From: Rhizohabitans arisaemae
GTDB taxonomy: Bacteria; Actinomycetota; Actinomycetes; Streptosporangiales; Streptosporangiaceae
DNA: 64,000 nucleotides
Direction: 5' to 3'
Assembly: GCF_025996515.1 (NCBI RefSeq)
Contig: NZ_BLRH01000034.1
Span: 434,001 to 498,000, forward strand
Position 1 is the stretch's first letter. Every line of letters begins with the position of its first letter. Shown here in pieces: positions 8,613 to 17,608 of this stretch. The notes below the pieces were generated by a model. The model was not told the DNA's origin. It did no database searches and saw nothing but the letters and a program-made list of their open reading frames with translations. The translations under genes and the position numbers were made by a program.

Positions 8613-10067
8613 TCAGTCGTCCTTCGTCAGGATGTCACGCGGATTGAGGCGCAGCACGCGCGCGCCGGGGATGAGCGTGGCCAGGGCGGCGATGCCGAGT
8701 CCGGTGGCGCCGATCGTGGCGATGTCGGCGGTGCCGAGCCGCACGTCGAGCGAGTCGATGGGCTCGACCTTCGGGGCGTCGTCCGCGAGGGACACGGGGC
8801 CTCCGGCGCCGACGACGGTGAGGGCGCCAGGGTCGGCGTCGCCGCCTGAGTTCGCGGCGGACTCCTTGGCCGAGGACACCTCGCCGGACAGCAGCCGGCT
8901 GCCGACGGCCTGGGACAGGAGCGGGCTGACCGCCGAGGAGAGGCCGACCGCGATCAGCGCGCAGGCGACGACCTCCACCAGGTGCTGGCCGAGCAGCTTG
9001 GGTTTCCGCTCGCCGAGCGAGAGCAGGATGCCCAGCTCCTTGCGGCGCTCGCGCAGCCACGAGGCGACGATCAGGGCGAGGATCACGGTGCCGGCGAGGG
9101 CGACGAGCCACACGGTGACGGTCGCGAAGTCCGCGGTCTTGGTGATGGGCCCGACGAGCTCCCGATACTGCTTGTCGTTGACCGTCATCGGGAAGATGCC
9201 GAGGTCGGCGCCGACGGCCTCCGCGTGCTTCTTCAGCTGGGGCATGTCCGCCGGGTCGGACAGGGTGAAGGTGGCCTGCAGGACGACGCCCCCGCCGGCG
9301 CCCGGCTTCGTGCCGCGGAGCAGGGTGGCGCCGTCCGTGGAAACGTACAGCTTGTTCGGCGGGTCCATCATGGCCGGCACGTACCGCCCGGTGTCCACGG
9401 TTCCGCTGGAGTAGATGCCGACGACCGTGAACTCGAACTCGTCCTCGTTCTTCCGCTGGCCGGGCGGTGGCTGTTCACCGACCTTCAGCTTGATCCTGTC
9501 GCCGACCTTCCAGTGGTTCTGCGTGGCCAGACGCTGCTCGACCACGACCTCGTCGCTCTTGCTCGCCGGGCCGATCCCGTGCCCGGCGACGATCGTCGCA
9601 TCGCCGTTTCGGAACAAGGGCACCGACTGCTGATCGCGCACCCCGGCGGCCGCGAAGAAGTCGGGGCCGCCGGCCCCGACCGGCGGCGGCACCGGCTGGT
9701 ACAGCTTCGAGCCGCCGGTCGGCGCGGCGGCCGAGTCCGTCGTGTAGTTGCACTGCTTGACCACCGACGACTCGCAGATCTTGTCGACCAGGCTGCGATG
9801 CAGGTCACCGCCCGGACCGATCGCGACGTAGCCGGTGCCGTCGGGCTTGGGGGCCTTCCCCGAGTTGATCAGGGCGTTGAGGTCCAACTGCATGGTGACG
9901 ACGGCGCCGACGCTCCTCTTGGCGTCGTCGGTCGCCCGGGCCGCGGCGGACCGGATGAGAAGTCCGGAGAGGACCAAGGTGCAGATGGCGAAGAAGAGAC
10001 CGACCAGCATCAAGGTCTTTCCGAGGTGGCTGGTCAGCCGCCACCACGCCCGTTTGAAGAGATTCAC
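8613..10067 (-). CDS. FtsX-like ABC transporter permease
   Basis: A MacB-type permease of about 484 residues with one N-terminal membrane helix (TLMLVGLFFAICTLVLSGLL), a large periplasm-facing domain, then a cluster of three membrane helices (VWLVALAGTVILALIVASWL, a second around ALIAVGLSSAVSPLL and a third near the C-terminus) around the ERRKELGILLSLGERK loop. The frame is open to 10151, but the GTG at 10067 yields the usual VNLFKRAWWRLTSHLGK beginning and is preceded by AGGGAG, so I use it. It has only one FtsX domain, unlike the 800-residue permease at 2857-5259, and therefore probably dimerises. Confidence 0.9.
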   Translation of the reverse strand: MNLFKRAWWRLTSHLGKTLMLVGLFFAICTLVLSGLLIRSAAARATDDAKRSVGAVVTMQLDLNALINSGKAPKPDGTGYVAIGPGGDLHRSLVDKICESSVVKQCNYTTDSAAAPTGGSKLYQPVPPPVGAGGPDFFAAAGVRDQQSVPLFRNGDATIVAGHGIGPASKSDEVVVEQRLATQNHWKVGDRIKLKVGEQPPPGQRKNEDEFEFTVVGIYSSGTVDTGRYVPAMMDPPNKLYVSTDGATLLRGTKPGAGGGVVLQATFTLSDPADMPQLKKHAEAVGADLGIFPMTVNDKQYRELVGPITKTADFATVTVWLVALAGTVILALIVASWLRERRKELGILLSLGERKPKLLGQHLVEVVACALIAVGLSSAVSPLLSQAVGSRLLSGEVSSAKESAANSGGDADPGALTVVGAGGPVSLADDAPKVEPIDSLDVRLGTADIATIGATGLGIAALATLIPGARVLRLNPRDILTKDD

Positions 10068-10261
10068 TGCGTATGACAACTCCCTGCCCGGCAAATGTCG
10101 TGAAATCGTGGGCCACCGTAGCCAGACACCGGTTTGAGCCGCGTTTGCCACGTGCGCGGGCCGGGCGGGCGCTCATACACGGTTCATATCCCGCACCTGA
10201 TAGGTGTGGGCGGCCGGGATGTCGAACGCACCCGGAATCTCACCGGGAAGGGTTGCGGGTC

Positions 10262-10924
10262 GTGCGCGTGCTGGTGGTGGAGGACGAGCAGTACATGGCC
10301 CGGGTCTTGGAGATCGGGCTGCGCCGCGAGGCCATCGCCGTCGACGTCGCGCACGACGGGGCGGCCGCTCTGGACAAGCTGGCGGTCCACGACTACGACG
10401 CAGTCATCCTCGACCGTGACCTGCCCGGCGTCCACGGCGACGAGGTCTGCCGCCGCATCGTCGCCATGGGTCTGCAGTGCCGCGTGCTCATGCTCACCGC
10501 CGCCGGGCGCCTGGGTGACAAGGTCGAAGGGCTCGGCCTCGGCGCCGACGACTACTTGGCGAAGCCCTTCGACTTCCCCGAACTCGTCGCCCGCCTGCGG
10601 GCGTTGTACCGGCGCAGCCCCATGGCCCACGCACCCGTCCTCACCTTTGCCGACCTGGCCTTCGACACCCATCGCCGCCGCGTGCTGCGCGCAGGGCGCG
10701 AGGTGCGCCTCACGCCGAAGGAACTGGCGGTGCTGGAACTGCTGATGCGGGCCGACGGCGGCGTGCTGAGTGCCGAGTACCTCCTGGACAAGGCGTGGGA
10801 CGAGTACACGGATCCGTTCACCAACGCGGTGCGTCTCGTCGTGCACACCCTGCGCCGCAAGCTCGGCGAGCCCCGGCTGGTGCACACGGCGATCAGCGCC
10901 GGCTACTACCTGGGCACCCCGTGA
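10262..10924 (+). CDS. OmpR/PhoB-family response regulator
   Basis: A 220-residue regulator. The receiver domain (1-115) has the VEDE acidic pocket, phospho-acceptor D in VILDRDLPG and K in LAKPFDFPEL. The winged-helix DNA-binding domain (about 125-218) has LTPKELAVLELLM and VHTLRRKLG. The GTG at 10262 follows GGGAAGGG; the longer open frame upstream carries no domain. The kinase gene begins inside its stop codon (GTGA). The divergent MacB-type exporter at 7922-10067 is the likely target. Confidence 0.93.
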   Translation: MRVLVVEDEQYMARVLEIGLRREAIAVDVAHDGAAALDKLAVHDYDAVILDRDLPGVHGDEVCRRIVAMGLQCRVLMLTAAGRLGDKVEGLGLGADDYLAKPFDFPELVARLRALYRRSPMAHAPVLTFADLAFDTHRRRVLRAGREVRLTPKELAVLELLMRADGGVLSAEYLLDKAWDEYTDPFTNAVRLVVHTLRRKLGEPRLVHTAISAGYYLGTP

Positions 10925-12114
10925 GACGGCTCCCCTGGCCGGGCCGGAGGCGGCACGGGCGGACCCGGAGCATCCGCGCCCGGCTCTTCCTCGGCGTCGC
11001 AGGCGCGCTCGCCGCCTCGGCCGTGCTGATGGTCGCCGTCATCTACGCCGGCATGCGGTTCGTGCCGACGTACGACTTGCAGGACACCCTTGTCATGGAG
11101 CCTGTGGTGCCCCCCAGCGGGGGGTGGTTCCCCGAGCCCGACGTACCTCCGGGAGTCGGGCCGGGTACCAAGGCGGACGGGTGGATCCGCAGCAAGGAAG
11201 ACGTCTGGAACACCTTGCTGTGGCTGTCCGTCGGCGGTCTCCTCCCGGTGCTGGTGATCGGCCTGGCCGTCGGCTGGCGGCTTTCGAAACGTCTTCTGGC
11301 GCCCCTCGGCGTCATCAGCCAGGCCGCCGCGAAGGCCGCCGACGGCCAGCTGCAGTACCGCATCAACGCCGAGGGCCCTTCCGACGAACTCAAGCAGCTC
11401 GCCGACACGTTCGACGCCATGCTGGCCCGCCTCGAGGAGTCCTTCGCCGCCCATCGGCGCTTCGCGGCCAACGCCTCGCACGAACTGCTCACCCCGCTGG
11501 CCACCACCCGCGCCGTCCTGCAGATCGCCGCCGCCGACCCCAGCGGCGAGGAGTTCGCCGAGCTCGCCCCGATGCTCGTCGAGACGAACGAACGCAACAT
11601 CACCGTCGTCAAGGCCCTCCTCGCCTTGGCGGCGGCCGACCACGCCCCCTTCGACCCCGAACCCGTCGACCTCGCGGCCCTTGCCACGGACGCGGCCGCC
11701 GAACGCACCGCGCGGGCGACCACGGTGGGCCTGCGCCTCGACGTCGACGCCGAGCCCGCCTGCACCGTCACCGGCAACGCCACCCTGCTCCGCCAGCTCG
11801 TGCTCAACCTCCTCGACAACGCCCTGGCCTACAACCAGCCCGGCGGCTCGGTATACCTCGCGGTCATGCGTGAGGACGGGATCGTCGTCGAGGTGGAGAA
11901 CACCGGGCCGCACGTCGATGAAATCGTCGCCCAGCGCCTGTTCGAACCCTTCTACCGGCAGCAGTCCCGCGTCACCAGCGACCGTTCCGGCCACGGCCTG
12001 GGCCTCACCCTCGTCCGCTCGATCGTGCACGCCCACCACGGCACCGTCACCGCGCACGCCAACCCCGGCGGCGGCCTGACCGTACGCGCCAAGCTGCCGC
12101 CGGACCAGAGGTGA
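10921..12114 (+). CDS. sensor histidine kinase, HAMP-HisKA-HATPase
   Basis: A 397-residue kinase. After a basic N-terminus comes TM1 (about 20-45), a short Pro/Gly-rich external loop of about 45 residues, TM2 (about 98-120), a HAMP segment, HisKA with the phospho-acceptor in ANASHELLTPLA, and HATPase_c with N-box LLDNALAYN and G-boxes (GHGLGLTL). The GTG start overlaps the regulator stop as GTGA, showing tight coupling. The very small sensor loop is typical of intramembrane-sensing kinases that work with peptide-responsive ABC transporters, such as the one divergent from it. Confidence 0.92.
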   Translation: MRRLPWPGRRRHGRTRSIRARLFLGVAGALAASAVLMVAVIYAGMRFVPTYDLQDTLVMEPVVPPSGGWFPEPDVPPGVGPGTKADGWIRSKEDVWNTLLWLSVGGLLPVLVIGLAVGWRLSKRLLAPLGVISQAAAKAADGQLQYRINAEGPSDELKQLADTFDAMLARLEESFAAHRRFAANASHELLTPLATTRAVLQIAAADPSGEEFAELAPMLVETNERNITVVKALLALAAADHAPFDPEPVDLAALATDAAAERTARATTVGLRLDVDAEPACTVTGNATLLRQLVLNLLDNALAYNQPGGSVYLAVMREDGIVVEVENTGPHVDEIVAQRLFEPFYRQQSRVTSDRSGHGLGLTLVRSIVHAHHGTVTAHANPGGGLTVRAKLPPDQR

Positions 12115-12322
12115 TGAAACGTCCCGCGGCCGGGAGCTTGTCCTGTGTGCTCTGTGCCGGTGCCGCTCCTCCCGTGAGCGGCCATCCTGAAGATCCGCTG
12201 CTGGCGCGTCCTCGGGGATGCCTTCTGCCGGGTCAGGGGGTGTCCGCACAGCCCGTACGGCAGCGGCCTGATCGGTTCTCGTTGCGGGTGGGTGGGATTG
12301 TGTTTCTGGTTTTGTGAAAACA

Positions 12323-12354
12323 CCGAGCGACTTTACATTGTCGATCAACATTCT
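12323..12354. repeat. copy 1 of a dispersed TAC-N3-GTA-type motif
   Basis: Contains CTTTACATTGTCGATCA. Over 32 nt it matches the copy at 50784-50815 at about 26 positions, including CCGAGCG before and ATT after. Related shorter copies lie at 26470 and 53664, all in the same orientation. The minus strand reads TGATCGACAATGTAAAG. It may be an operator or part of a promoter. Confidence 0.5.
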
Positions 12355-12379
12355 CCGAGTCCGGCCGTTTCGAGGCGAC

Positions 12380-13144
12380 CTACTCAGCGTCGGTACCCGG
12401 CTGGAGTCGGGGACGGCTTACGCTCAAGCCCGCCTTCGCGGCCAGATCGGCGAAGGCGGCCGCGTTCCGGACCGCCGCGCCGCCCGCGTCGTTGTTGAAG
12501 TAGACGTGGAAGTCGCCTGAGGTGTCGCCGATCCGGTCGACCCAGGAGCGCAGGGCGGCTCGCCCGTAGGAGGGAAACGGCCGGGCCGTGCCTTGGTGCA
12601 GGCGCAGATAGCCCCAGTCCGCGGTGCGCCACAGGGGGTTGATCGGACGTCCGGCCTGGTCGGACCAGCACAGCGCGGCCCCGTGGTGGGTGAGAAGCGC
12701 GTGGATCTCCTCGGTCCACCAGGAGGAGTGCCGGGGTTCCACCGCGACCCGTACCGACGGGGGGAAGCACGTCAGGCAGGCGTCGAGTCGCTCGGGGGTG
12801 ACGGTCAACGTCGGCGGAAGCTGCAGCAGGACGGGTCCGAGCCGGTCCCCCAGGCCGCGTGCGGCCTGCAGCATCCGGTGAACCGGCTCCTGGGGGTCTT
12901 TGAGCCGCTTGATGTGGGTGAGGAACCGGCTGGCCTTCAGCGCCATCACGAACTCCTCCGGGGTCCGTTCCCGCCAGCTGTCGAAGGTGGCCGGGGAAGG
13001 CAGCCGGTAGAAGGCCCCGTCGTTCTCCACGCTGGAGAAGTGCCTCGCGTACTCCTCCAGCCAGAGCCGCTGGGGCACGCCGGAAGGGTAGAGCACACCG
13101 CGCCAGTCGCGGTACTCCCATCCGCAGGTTCCCACATGGATCAC
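12380..13144 (-). CDS. DUF72 family protein (YecE-like)
   Basis: A 254-residue TIM-barrel-like DUF72 protein with the hallmark start IHVGTCGWEYRDWRGVLYP, the FSSVENDGAFYRLPSPATFDSW block, the LGPVLLQLPPTLTV strand and the C-terminal DFHVYFNND motif. Length is normal for the family. The function is not established; the family is widespread and often near DNA-repair or Fe-S genes. It stands alone here, with the promoter presumably in the 13145-13661 spacer. Confidence 0.9.
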   Translation of the reverse strand: MIHVGTCGWEYRDWRGVLYPSGVPQRLWLEEYARHFSSVENDGAFYRLPSPATFDSWRERTPEEFVMALKASRFLTHIKRLKDPQEPVHRMLQAARGLGDRLGPVLLQLPPTLTVTPERLDACLTCFPPSVRVAVEPRHSSWWTEEIHALLTHHGAALCWSDQAGRPINPLWRTADWGYLRLHQGTARPFPSYGRAALRSWVDRIGDTSGDFHVYFNNDAGGAAVRNAAAFADLAAKAGLSVSRPRLQPGTDAE

Positions 13145-13661
13145 ACCGGGTCCCTACCCGGTCGCCGGCGACGCCATCCCGGAGGGTGCGCGGGGGAACC
13201 GCGCCGGCCTCGCCGTGCGTTCCCCTCGTATGGGCCTCAAGAGGTTGGTCGACCGATTGCTGCGCCGCCGGTCGCCGGTCCCCGCCGGGGGATTCGACGA
13301 CCGGCCCGACACCGGAGGGGTGCGCGAGCCCCGGCATCCTGTGCCCACTCCGCCGTCCGACGTCATCCGCCTACCGGAACCCCGATAGCCCCAGCCGGCC
13401 GGGTGCCCCACGGTCCCGGCCACCGCGGGGCCGGCCGCTCGCCGTCTGCGGCCGTACCGCCAGGCGGTGAGCGGCCTCGCCGAGCTCAAAGCCGCGGATC
13501 GTCGTGGACACCCCGTCCCGTGCGACGCCTTACTGCGCCGTCGGCCTTTCCCTCGCCTCCGGTTCCCCGCCCGATTCACCCATCGACCTGTGGCCAGGTG
13601 GAACCCGGACGGGAGGGGTTGCGGGCCGCCTGAGGGCCGCCCGCGACCCGATACCGGCCGC
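13145..13661. other. spacer with one possible small gene
   Basis: A 517-nt stretch between two minus-strand genes. Apart from the 52-codon frame at 13230-13388 I see no gene; the rest is GC-rich sequence without recognisable homology. Confidence 0.4.
13230..13388 (+). CDS. possible small basic protein (52 aa)
   Basis: An ATG frame encoding MGLKRLVDRLLRRRSPVP, then a Gly/Asp/Pro-rich tail ending in TAG. The amphipathic, Arg-rich N-terminal helix followed by an acidic/proline tail is protein-like rather than random, and the frame has a normal start. No ribosome binding site is evident and no family is recognised. It could be a chance frame. Confidence 0.35.
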   Translation: MGLKRLVDRLLRRRSPVPAGGFDDRPDTGGVREPRHPVPTPPSDVIRLPEPR

Positions 13662-14402
13662 TCAGCCTTGGGCCATCCTGGTGAACACCCGCAGGGCCTC
13701 TGCGTCGGAGTGGTTCGACCGCAGGTACTCGTCGATCCACCCGTGGATGCCGGGGTAGCCGCTCCCCGCGACGAGCCGGGCCGCCGCCTTCTCGACGTCG
13801 AAGCGGGTGCGTCGTAGCGTGACGGCGCCGGTGGCGGCGTCGAGCAGGGCCCAGTGCGCGCCGGTGGTGCCGTAGGGCATACCGACAGCGCCGGGGTTGA
13901 CGACGAGGACGCGGTCGACGAGCCGGAGGAACGGCATGTGGGTGTTGCCCAGGACCACGGTGTCGGCGGTCTCCCCGTCCAGGATCTCCGCCCATCGCTC
14001 CAGGGGGCTGTCCACGAGGATGATCTCCTCGTCGCGGCGCGGTGTCCCGTGGATGAACAGGGTGGTGCCGAGTTTGCCCAGGTCGAGGGTCTGCCGTGCG
14101 GGGAGTGCGGCGAGCAGGTCGATCTGGTCGTTTCTGATGTGGTTCCCGGCCCATTGGGCCACGTCGATCTTGCTGGTTTTGCCGGCGGCGACCTCGACGA
14201 GTTCCCGGTCGGCGTTGCCGTTCACCCAGAGGGCGCGCTTCCCCAGGGAGACGAGCAGGTCGAGGGTCTCCACGGGCATCGGCCCGGTGGCCATGTCCCC
14301 GGTGAGCGCGATGAGGTCGGCGGCGGCCACGTCGGGTTCGTCGAGGACCGCTTCCAGTGCGGGCAGGACTCCGTGGATGTCGGAGAGTACGGCTATGCGC
14401 AT
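13662..14402 (-). CDS. metallophosphoesterase, YfcE/calcineurin-like
   Basis: A 246-residue phosphoesterase with the metal ligands of the family in order: D-x-H (LSDIHG, near residue 8), GD (LTGDMATGP), GNxD/E (WVNGNADRE), a histidine in FIHGTPR, and the C-terminal GNTHMPF and NPGAVG motifs. It would hydrolyse a phosphodiester or phosphomonoester with two metal ions; the substrate is not predictable. ATG 14402 (MRIAVLSD) is preferred to a GTG three codons upstream. Monocistronic in appearance. Confidence 0.9.
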   Translation of the reverse strand: MRIAVLSDIHGVLPALEAVLDEPDVAAADLIALTGDMATGPMPVETLDLLVSLGKRALWVNGNADRELVEVAAGKTSKIDVAQWAGNHIRNDQIDLLAALPARQTLDLGKLGTTLFIHGTPRRDEEIILVDSPLERWAEILDGETADTVVLGNTHMPFLRLVDRVLVVNPGAVGMPYGTTGAHWALLDAATGAVTLRRTRFDVEKAAARLVAGSGYPGIHGWIDEYLRSNHSDAEALRVFTRMAQG

Positions 14403-14458
14403 GCCTGCCACTGTGGCGCAGGCGTTCGCCCGGTGGGAGGCGTGTTCGCGCCGGGCGT

Positions 14459-14683
14459 TCAGGTTTCGCGCCAGCCGTCGTGCTCCTCGGTCAGCGCGTC
14501 GACCCGTTCGATGAGGTCAGGGGCGAGCTCCTCGACGACGACGACCCATTGGGCGTCTTCGGCGTCGTCTTCCCCGGCGAGAGCCTCCCGGACGATTCTG
14601 GGTTCTTCGCCGAGCCACTCCCCCAGTGTCCCGGCCACCTCCTCGGCTTCCTCACGTTCCGCGAACAGGAGCAGGTGTCTCAT
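14459..14683 (-). CDS. small acidic protein of unknown function
   Basis: A 74-residue, strongly acidic protein (MRHLLLFAEREEAEEVAGTL beginning) with an alternating beta/helix pattern resembling a small alpha/beta fold. It has an ATG start and no membrane segment. It precedes the phosphoesterase on the same strand with a gap of about 55 nt and may be cotranscribed with it. No family assigned; the amino-acid pattern looks genuinely coding. Confidence 0.6.
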   Translation of the reverse strand: MRHLLLFAEREEAEEVAGTLGEWLGEEPRIVREALAGEDDAEDAQWVVVVEELAPDLIERVDALTEEHDGWRET

Positions 14684-14706
14684 ACCGCCAAAGGGTAACG
14701 GTTTCC

Positions 14707-14835
14707 GCGCGGGTGGATGTGCTGATCAACAACGCCGGAGCCCCGCAACCCTCGACGGCTCGGGGAACGCGGTCGTCTTGCGCGGAGAACTTCGGCGGGA
14801 TCGTGAAGCCGTGGCTCGCCGTCTACCGGCGACGA
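14707..14835 (+). pseudogene. fragment of a short-chain dehydrogenase/reductase
   Basis: In frame it reads RVDVLINNAGAPQP, the NNAG structural motif of classical SDR enzymes, and further on NFGGIVKPWLAVYRR, matching the helix after NNAG where SDRs have NFxG-x-V. The Gly-rich cofactor motif, the catalytic Ser/Tyr/Lys and about 20 residues between the two blocks are missing. The piece sits just upstream of the intact NmrA-like gene and is a decayed remnant of an SDR gene. Confidence 0.65.
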
Positions 14836-15039
14836 GATCACGCTCGTCGTCCGGACCGGTTCCGGTACCCGGCCGGCCCGTCGATGTGCGTCGGGCCGAT
14901 TCGACGGGGATCGGTGCACCACTCGTCACGTCACGCCGACCGGCCTTCCTCGCGACAGCCTGCAATAACGGCCATTAAGTGACCTAAATCAAGCCTAGCC
15001 TCGACCTCGTCAGCAACACCCCATCTGTTGAGGAGAGTC

Positions 15040-15855
15040 ATGACCGTTCTCGTCACCGGTGCCACCGGCACCGTCGGCCGTCAGGTGGTCGAGCAGCTCG
15101 TCCAGGCGGGTCGGCGGGTCCGGGCGCTGACCCGCAACCCGGCCGCGGCCGGTCTGCCGCCCGAGGTGGAGGTGGTGCGGGGCGACCTCACCGACGTGAC
15201 CACCCTCGCCCCCGCGTTCGCCGGGGTCACCGGCCTGCACACGATCACGTTCGACGGCGACGGCGGACCGCTGCAGAACGGGAAGGAGATCACGGAGCTG
15301 GCGGTCAAGGCCGGGGTGGAGCGGGTGACCGTGCTGGGCGGCTGGGACCGGAGCACCCTGGAGGACGCCCTCACCGAGGCCGGGCTGGGCTGGACGCACC
15401 TGCGCTGCGTGGAGTTCATGGCCAACGCCCGTGATCTGGCCGACTCCATCCGGACCACCGGCGGCGTCGAGCGGTTCGATCTCGGCCGGCCCAGCGCGAT
15501 GGTGCACGAGGCCGACATCGCCGCGGTGGCGGTGACCGCGCTCACCCGGAACGGCCACGCAGGGAAGGCCTACACCCTGACCGGCCCGCAGGCGCTGACC
15601 CTCGCCGAGCAGGTGGGCACCATCGCCGCCGCGCTCGGCCGGGACATCGAACTCCGGGTGCTCACCGAGGAGCAGGCCAGGGAGGGCATGCGCGCCGCAG
15701 GCATGCCCGAAGAGTACGTCGAGTTCGCCGTCGAGCTGGAGAAGAACCCGCCCGAGGAAGGCAAGGCCGTGCTCCCCACCGTCGAGCAGGTCACCGGCCG
15801 GCCCGGCCGCACCTTCGCCCAGTGGGTCGGCGAGAACCTCCACCTCTTCCGCTGA
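15040..15855 (+). CDS. NmrA-like NAD(P)-binding protein (atypical SDR)
   Basis: A 271-residue Rossmann-fold protein with the cofactor motif VTGATGTVGRQVV, the VRGDLTD segment, and an extended C-terminal half typical of NmrA/TMR/azoreductase-like members. Such proteins act as redox sensors or NAD(P)H-dependent reductases; the family alone does not reveal a substrate. ATG 15040 has GAGGAG upstream, so the in-frame TTG at 15028 is rejected. A remnant of a close paralogue's 3' end is at 6434-6534. Confidence 0.9.
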   Translation: MTVLVTGATGTVGRQVVEQLVQAGRRVRALTRNPAAAGLPPEVEVVRGDLTDVTTLAPAFAGVTGLHTITFDGDGGPLQNGKEITELAVKAGVERVTVLGGWDRSTLEDALTEAGLGWTHLRCVEFMANARDLADSIRTTGGVERFDLGRPSAMVHEADIAAVAVTALTRNGHAGKAYTLTGPQALTLAEQVGTIAAALGRDIELRVLTEEQAREGMRAAGMPEEYVEFAVELEKNPPEEGKAVLPTVEQVTGRPGRTFAQWVGENLHLFR

Positions 15856-16330
15856 CCCGCCCCTCCCCCGGTTTCCGGGTGCCGGATCCTGATCGTGTAC
15901 GGCGTCCGGCGGCCCGGCACCGGACCCCGCGGAAGGGACCGGCCCGCCGGACGCCCGTACCCGGCGATCGTCTGGTACGGCCGCCTCCGGGCCAGGCGCA
16001 GCCCGTCCGACACCGAAGAACGAGGGCGGGGTACGGCCTGCGGCGGAAGATCGCCCGGCGCAGCCCGTACCGCGGCCCGGTGTTTCCAGGCCACCAGGAC
16101 CGCGAAGGCACGTCGGCGGGCCCGGAAGCCACAGCGGACCACGGCGCGCCGGGGGCCGGAGGCGGCGTGGTCCGCTGTTCAGCGTTGAGCCGACGCCGCG
16201 TATGCGAAGGAGACGGCGGCGGGCGAGCTCGCCCACGCCCAGACGTCATTCGTGGCAACGCCGACCCATGGCGGCCCGCCCGGCGGTTGCTGGAGATCAC
16301 CGCGCTCGTCGCCTTGCGGACGATGACCGG
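15856..16330. other. GC-rich spacer without an identifiable gene
   Basis: About 475 nt between convergent genes. No ribosome binding sites or recognisable motifs. A minus-strand frame ending at 16179 has a tail that looks faintly protein-like (NDVWAWASSPAAVSF), which may be a relic, but I cannot name it. Confidence 0.4.
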
Positions 16331-17536
16331 CTACGTCGACAAGCCGACCGGGACCGGGATCGACCGGCCTCCGGTCTCCTGAGGTTCCCGGCCCAACCGC
16401 CTGACCGGCTTGATCGACAGCAGCGCCGCCACCACGCCGACCGTCACCAGGGCCGACCCCAGCAGGAAGGTGCGCGGTTCGACCAGCGCGGCGACCGGAC
16501 CGGCCAGCGCCTGCCCGACCGCCATACCCGCGACCGACCCGGCCACCTGGTAGGCGTTGACCCGGTTCATCACGTCCGGCGCGACCTGCGTCTGCACGCT
16601 GGTCGACCACATCACCGACCAGAACGCGAGCGCGGATCCCCCGAGCAGGTGCCCGGCCATCAGCAGCGGCAGCGGCAGCCCGAGCGCGACCGTCAGCGGC
16701 ACCGCGACGTACCCGCTCAGCGCCACCGCCCCGGCCGCCAGCGGCCTGCGCGGCCTGAGCCTGATCGCCACCAGCCCGCCCAGCACGGTGCCGAGGCCGA
16801 GCGCCGCCATCACCCAGCCGTAGTCGGCCCCGATGACCTGCGACGACAGCGGCACGTACGGCCCGACCACCAGGACGCCCCAGAACACCCAGACCAGGAT
16901 GACCGACCACATCCAGCTCCTGGCCTTGAACTCCTCCCAGCCCCTGCGCAGGTCGCTCAGCACGTCGGAGGGCTCCGGCCTGGGTGAGGCGACCCGGACC
17001 AGCAGCAGGCACACCCCGCTGACCAGGAACGTCGCGGCGTCCACCGTGTAGACGACGACCGGCCCGGCGACGACGACGAGGACTCCGGCCAGTGCGGGAC
17101 CCGCCAGGTGGGTGACCGCCTCGGCGATCTTCAGCGTCGCGTTGGCCCGCTGCGGATCTTTGGCGACCAGGGGGACCATGCCGTTGACCCCCGGCTCGAA
17201 CACCCCGGCGGCCGTGCCCGACAGGAACGCCATCACCAGCAACAGGGCGTACGGCGGAGTGCCGTCCAGGAAGGAGACGGCCACGACCCCCTGGGTGACG
17301 AACCTGACCGCATCCGCGCCGATCATCAAGCGACGGGCGCCGATCCGGTCGGCGACGACCCCGCCGAACAACATCACCAGCACAGCCGAGGCGGTCCAGA
17401 GCGCGAGCACGTAACCGACACCCGCGATCCCATAGACCTTCCCGATCGCCAGCGCCGAGGCGACGGGCATCATCGCGTCGCCGAGCAGCGAGATCGTGCG
17501 GGCCCCGAAGTAGAGGATGAAGTTCCTTGTCCACAT
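16331..17536 (-). CDS. MFS transporter (DHA3/enterobactin-exporter-like)
   Basis: A 401-residue major facilitator with 12 predicted membrane helices and the loop motif GGVVADRIGARRLMIGAD between helices 2 and 3. The second half (from about 210) repeats the six-helix pattern. It is likely a proton-coupled drug or metabolite exporter. ATG 17536 (MWTRNFILYFGA) is preceded by GGGG; a longer frame exists but would overlap the divergent gene. It is divergent from the GlxA-type regulator, which probably controls it through the shared 72-nt intergenic region. Confidence 0.9.
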   Translation of the reverse strand: MWTRNFILYFGARTISLLGDAMMPVASALAIGKVYGIAGVGYVLALWTASAVLVMLFGGVVADRIGARRLMIGADAVRFVTQGVVAVSFLDGTPPYALLLVMAFLSGTAAGVFEPGVNGMVPLVAKDPQRANATLKIAEAVTHLAGPALAGVLVVVAGPVVVYTVDAATFLVSGVCLLLVRVASPRPEPSDVLSDLRRGWEEFKARSWMWSVILVWVFWGVLVVGPYVPLSSQVIGADYGWVMAALGLGTVLGGLVAIRLRPRRPLAAGAVALSGYVAVPLTVALGLPLPLLMAGHLLGGSALAFWSVMWSTSVQTQVAPDVMNRVNAYQVAGSVAGMAVGQALAGPVAALVEPRTFLLGSALVTVGVVAALLSIKPVRRLGREPQETGGRSIPVPVGLST

Positions 17537-17580
17537 GAGCCCCAATTCTGGGTTTCTCCAGATCGGAGCACCGGTGTCCT

Positions 17581-17594
17581 CAATGACATCATTG
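17581..17594. promoter_or_regulatory. palindrome in divergent MFS/GlxA promoter
   Basis: CAATGACATCATTG, a perfect 6-2-6 inverted repeat located in the 72-nt region between the MFS start and the regulator start. Likely operator for the regulator at 17609. Confidence 0.5.
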
Positions 17595-17608
17595 GGTACA
17601 TTTACGCC

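Noticed and set aside
16179-16300. Minus-strand tail NDVWAWASSPAAVSF that looks coding
   Set aside because: Too short, without a recognisable family or start.
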